Shown here: positions 48,121 to 59,812 of the stretch, one piece after another
Layout of the letters: every line of letters begins with the position of its first letter
Position numbering within the stretch: the stretch's first letter is position 1
Source: Nectonema munidae
Taxonomy: Eukaryota; Nematomorpha; Nectonematoida; Nectonematidae
Reading direction: 5' to 3'
Length of the DNA stretch: 64,000 nucleotides
Assembly: GCA_030549495.1 (NCBI GenBank)
Contig: JAUIRK010000936.1
Coordinates: 186,001-250,000, forward strand
Program-made: the position numbers and the translations under genes
The notes under the pieces: generated by a model
What the model was told of the DNA's origin: nothing
What the model saw: the letters and a program-made list of their open reading frames with translations, nothing else
The model's database searches: none

Positions 48121-48765
48121 AAAGGTTGAGTAGGCTTATTCCGGGTAAAAAATTAGGAGGGGAGGGGTGCTTGAGGTTTGTGGGTTTATTTTTATTTCCA
48201 GGAAAAATATTAATATTAATCTATTACGATTGCTTTTCGTATAAATTCTAAATCCATGTCTTTTTCCAAGCTCAAATAATCTTTAATAACAGAAACATAT
48301 GGTAACCTGAAAATTCCAATAAATATTCTGCTTTTTCCAAATGAAAGCCTAAAATTGATGTTGAGCATATTGTTCACTTTCTTCTTGTATCAAGGATAAT
48401 ATAACATTTAGAGTAAAGTGCCCCTTTTTGTAACAAGACATCAATTTGAAAGATCTGAAGTAGAAGCATACTTGCTTCTTTGTCGCTAAAAGGATTTTCT
48501 ATCTCACATATCGCATCAGTTAATGTTTTTTAAATCTTTCTTTTCATAAACATCATTGGATGGGGAAGGAATTTTAAAAATGAATAAATATTGAAATTAC
48601 AAAATCAAAAATTGCAATATCTAAAAATAAAATTCATTTCGTTAATTAAAAGGATCATATAAAAATTTTATTGATATTAAATTTTGATATTTTCTAGAAC
48701 AACCCTTAATTTTGTAGATAAAATGGCGCTGAGACTTCATAAATAAAAGTTGTAAAGAAAATAAA

Positions 48766-48879
48766 TTGAAAACGTTGAGTAAATCTTTTATTTAAAACAA
48801 AATATTAAAGATATTTTGATTTTTGATATAAAGATTTAAATATTTTGTTTTAAATGAAAGATTTACTCAACGTTTTCAA
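48766..48879. repeat. Near-perfect 41-bp-arm palindrome
   Basis: Arms ttgaaaacgttgagtaaatc and ...aaacaaaatatt are mirrored at aatattttgtttt to gatttactcaacgttttcaa, with one mismatch seen and a spacer of about 30 bases. The flanking 14-mer caacccttaatttt occurs just outside on both sides (48703 and 48878). Confidence 0.85.
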
Positions 48880-48899
48880 CCCTTAATTTTATATGTAGT

Positions 48900-50400
48900 A
48901 AAACACTGATATAGGTTAATTTTTATGATTTTATGCATAGATTGTGACAATGTTCGCAATTGGGAACATCTATATCCAAATGGATAAAAAAATTCAAAAA
49001 ACAAAAAAACGAATATATATTAATTTTTATTTTGACAATAATTCAAATGTTTGACAAAAAAAACTTTAATAATTAAAAGTTAAGATAAGCAGAATTATTA
49101 ATAATTTTAAAAGATGGTTGGAAAAAGTTTGAATTTTGTTTTCACATGTCAAAATTAAAATATATTCTGAGCTGCAATAGGTTGTAAAATTTTTTTGTTA
49201 ATATTAAAATTTAAGATTTTAGCTATTATCATTTGACCTATTTTTGATAGAAAATTTTTATTTTTACTTTAATAGCTCTTAAAAGGTATTATACAGAGGT
49301 ACTGTTTCAAAAAAGGATAAAGAGACTAGAAGTGCGCCGTGAGAAAAAGCTATAAAGATATTTATCTTGAATGGTGAGACTGAGAATAAGCATAAAAGGC
49401 ATTGTAAAAGGATGAAAAGTTGTTGAGACGAAGTTACAACAATAATGCCGAAAATAAAATCCAGATACAAAACAGGCCTAGCTAGGATATGTCCACTCAA
49501 TTAATCAGAAAGTAAAGCGCTAAAATAAATAATTTTAACTACTTTATATCCAATAGTATCACACGAAAATTGATAATAACATGTACCTAACTATTTTCTC
49601 ATGTGAAAGAAAAGATTTTTTTTAATTTATTTTAGTGTAATAATTATTTTTATATCAACATTACTACATAGGATGGTTAAAATAGAGTTTCAGAAACTAG
49701 CATGAAATCGTTTCCATACACTTCCTAAAATACCATATTAGTACTTGCAAGCCCCCTAAAAAATTAACGGATCTAACGGTTCAGGGACAATCCGGACTCA
49801 TAGCAATACTAATATCAATATATTCAGAGGGCAAATTGATTTGCTTGCGATCTAACTACATATGTGCTTATATAACACATTTAAAATCATGTCATAAAAT
49901 GAAGCGTGAAATATAGTGAAAAATTTATTGTTAAAATAGAATAATCAGAATTATGTATGTTAAGATCTGTATGAATAATTTGATAAGGCTTCTAACAAGA
50001 TTTAAAAAGCATAACTAAGTGAGCGCTATCCATGTGTAAAAACGATAGGACAATTTTGTTAAAGACTCTATCTATCATTATTCACATAAATATCTCATGC
50101 ACAGGAAGGAGTTATAGAAGGAATCAATAAACAATTTTATAATAGCTACATAACTCATTTGCTATCATATATTATGTATAACACGAATTGCATAAATGGA
50201 TTAACTTCATTTGTATTTTTCAATAAGATATATCTAAAATAATTTTGACAGATGAATTAGCGTTATTTCCTACAAGCGACCCCTGGATTACTATAACTAA
50301 AAGAGTTAAATTAATGTAATAGAATACACAAGTTGAAAAAAGACTTTAATATATTTGCTAAATATAATTTAAACAAACAAGTTATTTGTAATTTTGATTG
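48900..50400. other. No gene; AT-rich spacer
   Basis: Only short unsupported open frames; no matched repeats. Confidence 0.4.
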
Positions 50401-50420
50401 CATCACACTACCTTCTAGTC

Positions 50421-51400
50421 CAGTTGTTTTCAAACTGGAGTCCACAGTGCACCATTGGATCGCGAATAAGCTCCATGGGGATAGGTCACTAATTGGATGG
50501 TTTGGCCGAACATATTCGACCCATATCGGGTCATTTGCGATTTTTCCAATAAGTCACATTTAAAAGAATAAATAATTTAGTATTTGAATTGAATATCATC
50601 TTTATTTTTTATTACTTTTCAGGCCTGATTTTATAGATGTAAATGTGCATTATAGATGTAAAAAGGCTTGAAAAATGAAATATGACGACTCATACTTGAA
50701 ATTTGGTTTTACTACATTAACTTCTGGTGGGGAAGAGGAACCTAACTGTCTTTTGTGTTCTGGAGTCTTAGCATCAACTTTTCTAAAGCCCGGGAAGTGA
50801 AGCTTGCATTGGAAATGAAGCACTCGAGTTCAGTGAACAAAACTATTAACTATTTTAAACGCCAAGCTGAACGATTGCACAAATCCAAGGTTTGATAACA
50901 TGGGAATCTTTTTGAAAATATTAAGTGTGGTTTTAAAGACTTCTATAAAGTTTCAAAAAAATAACTGTTATTGTTTGTTTTCGAAGTTATGCAAAGAAAA
51001 AGATTCCGAATTTGAAACACTCTTGCTGCACTCAAACATGAGGTGGCTTTCCAAAGAAAAAGTTTCGAAGAGATACTATGGAAAGAAATCTAGTAATTTC
51101 TGAACCATACATGAAAATTCTAATGTCCGTTTTCGTATACTATCATTTTTAGTTGACATATTTAAATCTATGAATTCCCACCTTGCGCTGCAAGGAAAAG
51201 AGATCACAGCAATAAAAAATTGACGGTTTTTGAAATAAAGTTGGAATTATCGCATTATTAGGTAAGAAAAATTTTGTTCGGTTTTTGAAAATATTTGTAG
51301 ATGAAAATAAGATTTTCATCAATGAAAATGTCCTGGAGGCCATAAAATACCGTGTAGCGTATCTCAGCCAAGAAATTTCTCTTTATTTTCCAAAGGTGTA
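50421..51400 (+). pseudogene. hAT relic with internal deletions (ZBED5-like)
   Basis: A terminal-like cagttgttttcaaactgg at 50421. Then MKYDDSYLKFGFTTLTSGGE, EPNCLLCSGVL, FLKPGK (BED-type finger); after a large deletion KLCKEKDSEFETLLLHSNMR, WLSKEKVSKR; then VDIFKSMNSHLALQGKEITA in another frame. Order agrees with ZBED5-like transposases. Dead. Confidence 0.75.
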
Positions 51401-51875
51401 AAAATTTGAAAAAAAAACTACCAATTTACCAAAAACCCGTTTATAACCCCTATTAGTAATCTAGGATCATAAGAATTATGTTAAAAAAATTCATAGGATG
51501 TACTTGTGATAGGGCAACAATATTTAAGATTATTTTTTAGAAAATATATCTTTTTTTTTAGATTATTTATTTACTAATCTGAGAAAAAAGTAACTTACTT
51601 GTTAGCATAACATTATAATCTATTTTTCAGCCATAAATTTTAGAAAATCATTATACGAAATTTTGTTAAATTGTTTTATTTTTAAAATGCATTAATTTTT
51701 CTAGTTTAAAAAGTTATAAATACACTATATGAAAATCTTGAAGCGGCTCTGACCTTTGGTTTCCATAAATATTTGTATTTACATTTATTTTCTATTGCTG
51801 AATGTTTGATATATGTTTCTCTATGAAATGTTTGTTTTTCAATTACTTTGCTATACTTTTAATTTTATTAATAAA

Positions 51876-51892
51876 CTTCTTCTTCTTCTTCT
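51876..51892 (+). repeat. (TTC)n microsatellite
   Basis: Five TTC units. Confidence 0.8.
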
Positions 51893-51899
51893 ATACCTG

Positions 51900-53025
51900 G
51901 CTAACACGAACTTTATTATATGAAAAATTTATTCATAATTACATAATACTTATGGTTTGAAATATCACTTGTATAATCTTCTAAAACATTGTTGCACCCT
52001 TTATTTTTGTATTAAACTTTTAGGATTTTTAGAGTGTTTGGACTTTTTTAGATAAATTCAAAACAAATTTTCAGAAAGTAAAGTCAGCAAAAAAAGAGAG
52101 AGAAAAATATTAGATAGTTGTCTTTATAAAAAAATTTTTAGAAAAAAAATCAAACATACCACAAGATACAAAATTTTAAGACTATTATAATTAAATAATA
52201 TTTCGGTTTTGGATTAGAGCAGAACCAGCAAACTCTTTATATGGTACGCTCCAAATAAAGTCTATTCTGATGATTCGTCAAAAAAATTTTATTCTTTTAA
52301 ATCAAAAATTATCATAGTCTTATAAAGAAATATTTTTTCTTATTTCGCTTATTTATAAAAAAAACTGCCAAAACCCGCTTTTATTAGACAAATTTTTCAA
52401 GATAGGAAATATAAAGGTCTAATATGAAATACACATATACAGTATTTTTCTGATAAAATATATAATCAGTTAGTATTATATTATATAAATATTAATATCT
52501 GTTATAAAATTTAGCCAATTTTGAACTTACAAAAAAAATTCAGAAAAAAAGAAATAGGCTTGTTTTGAAAGTCCGCATGAATTACAGAAAATAAAAAATA
52601 AAAAAAAACATCGGTAAAAGTAAATGTATAATAAAAAAAATATTAATATAATTTTCTTTTGTTATGCCATGTCTAAAAACTGAACTTATTGAGGGCGTAT
52701 GTAAGGGATCTTGGTTATTGGGTAAGAATCTTGGATTCGATACACTTCATTTTCTCATAGTTCGTACACGCAGGATAATTTTGCATTCTCGATGAAAACA
52801 CAATTACCTTCCTTTAATGGCAATTTATTTACGTGTAAATTAATAGAAATAGCGGTTATGAATCATGATGTTATCTACCGTTTAAAAATGGGCACATTTT
52901 AGCCTTTTCATCTAAAAATAAAAAAATTAAAATTTTCAAAATTTTATGCATAATTTATATTACGAATAAATTACTTTATTTTATGACAAAATTATTATTT
53001 ATATCGAAAAATTCTCTTATTTCAT
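51900..53025. other. No gene; AT-rich spacer
   Basis: Nothing coding or repeated was recognised. Confidence 0.4.
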
Positions 53026-53032
53026 TCAATAA

Positions 53033-53935
53033 GTAGGTAGGTAAGTAGTGATGTCAAACCACTTTCCAAATTTAATTGATATGTTTGCAAATTGCTTGAT
53101 GGGGGTTGAAGAGAAGAATGCAAAGAAGGATGTTAGGAGTATTCTAGAAATAATAAATATAGATAGAGAAGGATAGCCGGTTTTATTGTTGGCTTAGGTG
53201 AAGAACGTGTTCAATAGTGTCAATGAAGGAAGAGAGTAAGTTTAAGAATTCTGAGTGAGTAATGATGTAGCTTAGATTAGTGGGGAAGTGGCCAAGTGTT
53301 GAGGCGCAAGTGTTAATAAGTTTGTGTCGGTGTCAGATGAAGAATGGACAGAGGAAGGCGAAGTGGTTGGTATTTCAAAGAGTGCGTTGCAGAAACGACA
53401 CGTAAGGTTGTCTGAGAGTTTAATGCGAAAAAAGTAGGTTTTGTAGGGCCAATGACCCGAGAACCACCTAATAAGAGATCATTATGGAGTAAATTTGTGC
53501 GAAGTCCAGGATTGGTGTATGGCATTGATGTTTGATATGCGCAAAAGCAAAATATTTATGGAGTGGTGAGGGAGTCTTGCGATTGGTTTGAGTGTGCATG
53601 GAAATGTTGCGTAGTAAGACGTTGCGGTGTACTGAGGTCAAATGTGATGGTCTTGATAAGGTTCTTTTAGCGAGATGGTCAACATGTAAGATTTCATGTA
53701 TGTTAGAGTTAGCGGGGCACCAGAAAATGGAGACATTGAAATGAGTGGAGAGGAGTCGTAGTTTTGAGAACAAGATGGAAGCAAAGAAGCGAACGTTTTT
53801 GATAAGGTGTAGATCGCGCGTGATGTTCAAGAAGTCTGTATAGAAATGAATATGAGTGAAACGTCTGAAGGTATTGATGTTTTGGGTGATCTGATCGCAT
53901 GAGGTGATGCTTGAAAAAAACTTGAAGTTTTTAAA
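53033..53935 (-). pseudogene. LINE 3' part: RNase H region and tail
   Basis: The minus strand reads FASILFSKLRLLSTHFNVSI, FWCPANSNIHEILHVDHLAK, matching the last RNase H block (WCP.H.GI..NE.AD.LAK) of I/R1-group LINEs, followed by a C-terminal region with stops. The element ends in the tail gaaagtggtttgacatc and a short CCTA-type repeat (taggtagg on the plus strand). Its 3' tail matches the LINE at 58874. Confidence 0.75.
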
Positions 53936-54339
53936 ATTTGAGAGGGAGAGAAAGAGATGAATTTATTGTTGAATCAAAACGAATATATGAAAAAAACATT
54001 AAAAACAGTGTACAGTAAATAGCATTATTTAATTATTGAAATAGAGATATGACAATCAAAGCCATCAGAGCCAATACTTTCAAGTAAAAACATATATATT
54101 ATTAGGGTGACCAACCCTCCTCCTTCTGGAAGGACAGTCCAATTTTTTGTGTCTTGTCCTCCTTTCAAACTTGTCCGTCCTCCTTTTTGAAAAAAAGGTT
54201 TTTCTCTTCTTTTTAAAACCTTGGCATAATTATTTCCACAGAAAACATTAATTTGAAATCTGTTTTTCTTACGAAACTAAAAGTTTAATTTAGATAATAG
54301 AATTTAGGAGATTGTTTTTTTAATTTATTTTTATACAGT

Positions 54340-54408
54340 AAAATCTCGCTATTATGCCACCCTTCGGGGCCGACCAAAAGTGTCATAGTAGCGAGAGTGG
54401 CATTGTAG
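54340..54408 (+). mobile_element. Pogo/Tigger-type left end, truncated
   Basis: After TA comes cagtaaaatctcgctattat, then gccacccttcgggg and a partly inverted echo (agtagcgagagtggcat). This is the terminal repeat style of pogo elements. Everything beyond runs into homopolymer sequence and no right end is visible. Confidence 0.6.
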
Positions 54409-55625
54409 GGGGGGTTTTAAAAAACTTTTTTTTTCAAAAAAAATTACATTTATTAAAAAAAATTTTTTTTTTTTTTTATTTTTTTTTTTTTATCCCACTC
54501 TTAAAAATGGGTGTGTGCGTTTTTTTTTGGGGGGGTCCATTTTTTTTATAAAAAAAACCTCCCTCTTTTTTTGGGTATTGCTGCAATTTTTAAAATTTGT
54601 CCCGTCCTCCCCCTTTTTGGGTGTTGTTGGGGTCCCCTTCTTTTTCTTTTGTTTTCTTCTTTTCTTTTTTTTTTTTTTTTTCTCTTTTCCCCTCCCCTCT
54701 CCCCTATAAGAGGCCCACAAGAGGCGATGCTCGCGGCCCGCTTGAGAAAGGGGGGAGGGAGATTCTCTTTTTTTGTTTTTTTTTTTTTTTTAAAAGGATA
54801 AAAATCAAACCACTCTCTTTCTTTTTTCTCTTTTCTTTTCTCTTTCCTTATTTTAAATTTTTATTTTTTGATTAAGATTTTTTTTTTCTTCCTCCTGCCC
54901 CCCCCGAAAACGGGGAAGGGAAAAAAAATAAAGAAATTTTTCTTTCTCTTTCTTCTTTCGGTTCAAGAGGGGAAGAAAGGTTTTTTTTGTTGTGTGGTTT
55001 CTCCCTTCCCTTTGTTTGTGGTTTGTTGTTTGGTGAGGGGGAAGGAGGGAAAATTAGTATTTGAAATGAGAGAGAAGAGGGGGGGGGGGAGGGAAAAGGG
55101 AGAAAGAGGGGGTCTGTGTGGCGGGGGCCCGCCCCTCTGCTTTTCTGGGTGTCGCGCCCCCCTCCTTTGCTTTTTTTTGGGTGTTTTTTTTTTTGTGGGG
55201 GGTTGTGGTGGTTGGTTTTTGAGGGGGGTTTGGTGGTGGTGTTTTGTGGTTCTTTGGTGGTTTGTTTTTTTTTTTTTTTTTTCTTCCCCGCTTGGTTTGT
55301 TTGGTGGGGGTGGGGGGGGGGGGTTTGGTTTGGTTTGGGTTTGTGAATGGGTGGGAGGGGGGGAGGGGGATGTTGTTTAGATGGATTTTTTTTTTTTTTT
55401 TTTTTTTTTATTGTGTGGTTTTGGTTTTTTGGGGTTCGGCGTGGGTGTTGCTGGGGGTTTTGGTGTTTGTTTTTTTTTTTTTTTGTTTTTGTGTTTGTGG
55501 GGTGGTTTTGTTGGGTTGGTTCTGGGGCCGGCCTTGCGTTTTGGGTGGTTGGGTGGGGTGGCTTTGGGTTGTGGTTTTGTTTTGTTGTGTGGTTGTTTTT
55601 TTGTTGTTTTTGTTTTTTTTTTGTT

Positions 55626-55657
<32 letters not shown>

Positions 55658-55902
55658 TGTGGCTGGGTGGGGTGGTGGTTTTTTTTTTTTTTTTTTTTTT
55701 TTTTTTGGGTGTGGTTGGTTGGTTTTTTTGTTTTTTTTTTTTTAAAAATAAAAAAAAAAAAAAAAAAAAAATAAATTAAATAATTTAAAAAAAAAAAGAA
55801 AAAAAAAAAAAAAAAAAAAAAATAAAAAATAAAAATAAGGGGGAAAAGAGGGGGGGGGGGGGGGGGGGTAGTGTTTTTGTTTGGGGTGTGGGGGGGAGGG
55901 GG

Positions 55903-55945
<43 letters not shown>
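54409..55945. repeat. Homopolymer-rich low-complexity block
   Basis: About 1.5 kb of long T, G and A runs with T/G-only text, ending in a G run of about 40. All open frames here are Phe/Gly/Val/Trp or Pro/Lys artefacts and are not genes. Base composition changes sharply at both borders. Confidence 0.9.
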
Positions 55946-55946
<1 letters not shown>

Positions 55947-56408
55947 ATCTCTATATCATCTACACTCATACAGAATTTATTAGTTCAATTACTAGCAGGT
56001 GTGCCTGGTTTTTTTGAGGCAGTCAACTTTTTTCGGTTTTTTAGATTTTATTTGGTGTCAACAAATTAATTTTACTTTTTATTCTTTTTGATTTTTAATT
56101 TTATTCCAAACCATATTTTTTTATCTTAGCATAATAATTTTATCTTTAGGTAGTTAAAATTTAGAAATGTTATTTTTATTATTTTTGAGATAAATTAAGC
56201 GGTTTCTATTTAAAATTTGAAGCCTGTTTTTTGTTCATTTGAAAACAAAAACGGGATAGTTCAAAGATTCTAGCTAACTAAGTTTATTTTATGTCTTAAA
56301 ACATAAATACTTGTATAAAATTAAAATTTTTTAGATAACACGTTTTGTAAAAATGATTGTACCGGTGTAAAGTTTTTTTTTATATTTTTATCTTCTGGTT
56401 ATATCTGG

Positions 56409-57302
56409 TTGCGTGGGTGTTTGATTTACGCGCCGGACATGAAAATGGTTAATCCAGGTTTAATTCCAGATAAGTGCCCAAAACTTTTGGAAACTTTTTT
56501 CAAGTCTGATTTTTCTGAAATTTTACTACTCTTTGTTCATAGTCAAGCGTCCATTTTTCATAAAACCCTTCAAAAAATTGAAAATGAAAGTTTATCAGCT
56601 GTGCAAATTGAAACTATTCTACATGAGTTAGTTGAGCAGTACAAAGCAAGATATAAGGAGAAATTTTTACCTAGGGAAACTAAAAAAAGATTGGAAAATA
56701 TAGAAGAAAGCAATCCAGGAATACTTGCAAAATTTAGTAATTTTGCAGAATCATTTTACGAAATCTGTTTTAAGTACGTTGAAGAATGGTCTGAAAGCAA
56801 TTTTGCGAGTAACAACTTTTTTGAATGGTGTTTTTTAAACTGCTCAACCATTGAATGGAAAGATGTTGAGAGCTGTGTTTCTTTTTTGATAAATTTAGTT
56901 CCAAGTATAGAAATTGATGACAATTATTTGTTTGAAGAAATAAGAAGTGTAAACAGATATTTTAGTTCCAATAAAATTCGTGAATGGAAAAGTCAAAGCT
57001 TTAACATCCATCAGAAATGGATTGAAATTTTTAAAAACTTTGAAGAAAACTTTACTCCGTACAATAATTTGCTGAAAATTATTCAGTTTGTGTTGAGTTG
57101 TCCTGGTACAAATGCTTCTGTTGAAAGAGTGTTTTCTATTATGAATGATTTTTGGACTTGTGAAAAATCTAGACTTAGTTTAATTATGATTAAATTTAAC
57201 ATGAAGAATGTTTCTTGTCAAGATGTTTCTGAATTAATTTCAGAAAATACTTCTATTGTCAAAAAAATCCTTACTTTTGATAAATATTCGTTCAATAAAT
57301 AA
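56409..57302 (+). CDS. hAT transposase C-terminal fragment, open frame of 297 codons
   Basis: An uninterrupted frame whose C-terminus shows the hAT dimerisation motif: LLKIIQFVLSCPGTNASVER, VFSIMNDFWTCEKSRL. The preceding part is helical, with EWSESNFASNNFFEWCFLN and IHQKWIEIFKNF. The BED finger and first catalytic block are absent, presumably lost in or behind the homopolymer block, so the product is incomplete. It ends DKYSFNK, and that end is duplicated in the DNA after it. The long open frame suggests recent activity of this element. Confidence 0.85.
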   Translation: MRGCLIYAPDMKMVNPGLIPDKCPKLLETFFKSDFSEILLLFVHSQASIFHKTLQKIENESLSAVQIETILHELVEQYKARYKEKFLPRETKKRLENIEESNPGILAKFSNFAESFYEICFKYVEEWSESNFASNNFFEWCFLNCSTIEWKDVESCVSFLINLVPSIEIDDNYLFEEIRSVNRYFSSNKIREWKSQSFNIHQKWIEIFKNFEENFTPYNNLLKIIQFVLSCPGTNASVERVFSIMNDFWTCEKSRLSLIMIKFNMKNVSCQDVSELISENTSIVKKILTFDKYSFNK

Positions 57303-57606
57303 ATTTAACAGGTGAATAAAAAATTTTTTTAGATGACAAAATATACATCCATAAGTATGATATATTTTTTTCATAAAAACGGTCATTAACCACTAGCGAT
57401 AATTTTTTTCCTTTTGTATATCCGATCTAGTTTGATTATGAGATAAATATTCGTTCAATAAATAAATTTAATAGATGAATAAAATAATTTTTTAGATTGT
57501 CAAAATATACATCTATGAGTATGATAGGTTTTTTTTATTAAAACGGTCATTAACCATTGACGATAACTTTTTTCAGTGTGGTCTAAATCCGATACAGATT
57601 GCTTAT
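57279..57606 (+). repeat. 163-bp tandem duplication over the transposase stop
   Basis: gataaatattcgttcaataa starts at 57279 and again at 57442. The matches continue through caaaatatacatc, aaaacggtcattaaccat/ct and cgataa. Unit 1 contains the last codons of the transposase. Confidence 0.9.
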
Positions 57607-58341
57607 GAGAACGAAAAAAGTAATGTGTAAATTTAGTGAGCAAGTTTAAAATTTTTTTGTCCTCATTTAAAAATTTCAAAAGTTGGTCACTCTAATATTA
57701 TTGTAAATAATATAACTTTATATAATCATATTGGATTAATAATACGGTTTTGATTAATAATACGGTTTTGATTAATACTTTTGACTATTTACAATTTTTT
57801 TATTTTTGACGAAATTCCATGTTTCTGTCTACAAGTATACAACATAAAATATCTAATTATTTATTTAAAAAGTTTTTTGGCGATTGAAAAAACAAAAATT
57901 TCCTCCATCTTTTAACTGATTTACAAATATTTTATTTAGAAAAACTCGAATTATGGTGCTAAAAGGTTTTGACTAAATTTCATTTCATCTTAATTTCCAA
58001 TTAAATAAATCTTCAATATAATTTTTCCAAAAATGATATCGATTCAAAATTTCCATAAAAATTATGTATTTCATCGTACTGCTACACTTCACGTACTTGA
58101 CAAATTAAATTTTATTTCCCTATTATTTTGCAATATAGGCATCTAATAACCTCATAGAATAACATCATAGAAACGGTATTTTTCAATTTCAAATTTTTTG
58201 AATTTTCTCCTTTATGCTAGTGATATATTTGTATATATTTTTTCAATCACACATTGAAGAAAATAAATTTCTAATGAAAAAAGATCTTATTAATTTTTAA
58301 AAGGACCAAGGAAGAATATAAAAGTATTTATTTCTTTTATA

Positions 58342-58550
58342 ACAATGTATTTTGGTTGGTTGGTTGGTTTGAGATATCAAAGCACTTTCAGCCGTAAGGC
58401 TATATGCTCGCATTATGCTTAAGATGGTTAATCACAGTTTTTATGAATTTGTTTTTAGAGTTGGGAGCCTTGGGGATCGAACCCCTGACCTTCAACTGTT
58501 AAGCTGAGAGGTACACCCTAACAACCATTGAGGCTCGTACAATGTATTTT
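58342..58550 (-). mobile_element. tRNA-derived SINE with perfect target duplication
   Basis: The element proper is 58354-58538 on the minus strand, flanked by ACAATGTATTTT on both sides. The 5' head has gagcct pairing with aggctc, an A-box-like tggttgttaggg and a B-box ggggttcgatcccc, so it derives from a tRNA. Then comes a short body, the tail gaaagtgctttgatatct with a hairpin before it, and (AACC)n. The sharp duplication shows recent insertion. Confidence 0.9.
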
Positions 58551-58565
58551 AAAAAACACCATAAA

Positions 58566-58604
58566 AAACACCAAATACACCCAAATATACCCAAATACAC
58601 ACAA
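58566..58604. repeat. Short minisatellite, inverted partner at 63086
   Basis: The units aatacaccca and aatataccca repeat four times. The reverse complement occurs at 63086-63124 just before the gypsy element. Confidence 0.75.
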
Positions 58605-58873
58605 ATAGTTCTTTATTTACAAATAAGAGCTTGAAATTAAAAATAATATTAAATAAATGCCTAAAATAAAAAGATACACAGATATTTAAGTTTGAACGGG
58701 AGCTGGTAATAGAGTATTGTTATATATTTTTATTTCACCCATTTTCTTGCCTGGCCACACATATTAGTAATTATTTAAATTAAAAAATTATTTTGTGTTA
58801 TCAAACTTACTATTATAAAATAATTATATTATTTATAAATAATTATTATATTTTAAGTTATTATTATAATATA

Positions 58874-59812
58874 AGGTAGGTAGGTAGGTAGGTAGATTTC
58901 AAAGCACTTTCCAGCGTGTGCTGATATGCTCGCGTAAGCTTGAGAGTTAGTTAAGGAGGATGCAGATGTTGGTAGAGATAGGGAGGAGTTACAGATGTTA
59001 TTCTAAAAATAGAAAGGAAAGGCAGATTAGTTTGTTATAGGGTTATCAACGGTGGTGAGAGTTGTTTCAATGGAAGGGATATCGGAAAGACATCCTCCTT
59101 GGGGAGTCGAGAGGGTTAGCTTATGGATGCAAAGGGAAGCGCGATGTCGGAAAATGAGACAGCGGTTTGAAAGGTATGAGCTTATAAATTTGATGATGTA
59201 AGGAGAAAATGATTTGTGTGCAAGATTAGTGATGATGGCTGGATGCCAGGCTGAGTTGAAAGCGTTGTTTATGTCTAAGAAGATTGTAGAAGAAATTTTC
59301 TGAGTAGAAAGGGAAGAGTCAAAGTAGGCGGTTAGACGAGATAGTGCTGTTTCCGTATTTTTGTTGGGAAGATATGCAAATTGCATGTGATGGATGAGGT
59401 TACGGAATAGGATGTAGTGGACTAGACGTTTGCGAAAGATTTTTTCGAAAAGTTTGCCTAGTATGGGTAGTAGAGTGATTGATCGCCAATTTTGAATGAG
59501 GTTTGAATCTTTATTGGGTTTAGGGATGAGTATGAGTTTGCCGATTTTCCAAACGTTGGGGAAATGTGAATGAGTAAGGCATGCATTGAAAATAAGGAGT
59601 AAATGTTTGTTTAGAATGTGTATTGATTTTTTAATATGTTTGGGTGAGATATGGTCGAAGCTAGATGAAGCATTTGTTTTAAGAGAGTTTACTGCTATGT
59701 TTAATTCATTTAGTGTGATTGGATGGAGTGAATGATGTTTTTAGAGTGTTCTCGAATTGTGTGGTGAAAAGGGAGATCAGAAGAGGGAGAGTCAGGGGGA
59801 AAAATTGTCGAT
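58874..59812 (-). pseudogene. LINE (I/R1-like) RT region and 3' tail, part 1
   Basis: Minus strand: HFPNVWKIGKLILIPKPNKD, NWRSITLLPILGKLFEKIF, QFAYLPNKNTETALSRLTAY, IFLDINNAFNSAWHPAIITN, SYLSNR and STPQGGCLSD. Right after PQGGCLS the text jumps to the element's last portion (as seen at 53149), so most of the palm, thumb and RNase H is deleted. The tail is cagcacacgctggaaagtg then ctttgaaatct and (TACC)n. It continues upstream past the hAT insertion at 62704. Confidence 0.85.

Larger units (their letters stand above)
54103..57694 (+). mobile_element. hAT element interrupted by other sequence
   Basis: Left end tagggtgaccaac, right end gttggtcactcta: inverted repeats of 13 bases with one mismatch. 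Flanks tatattat/atattatt agree as an 8-base duplication shifted by one base. Inside are a pogo-type end, a homopolymer block and the transposase frame. Confidence 0.75.

Noticed and set aside
54354..55969. Many overlapping open frames rich in Phe, Gly, Val, Trp or Pro
   Set aside because: They come from homopolymer T, G, A and C runs, overlap in all frames and show no domain.
58466..58538. A tRNA gene on the minus strand
   Set aside because: The anticodon stem does not pair properly, and the unit continues into a LINE-like tail with target duplications, so it is the head of a SINE.
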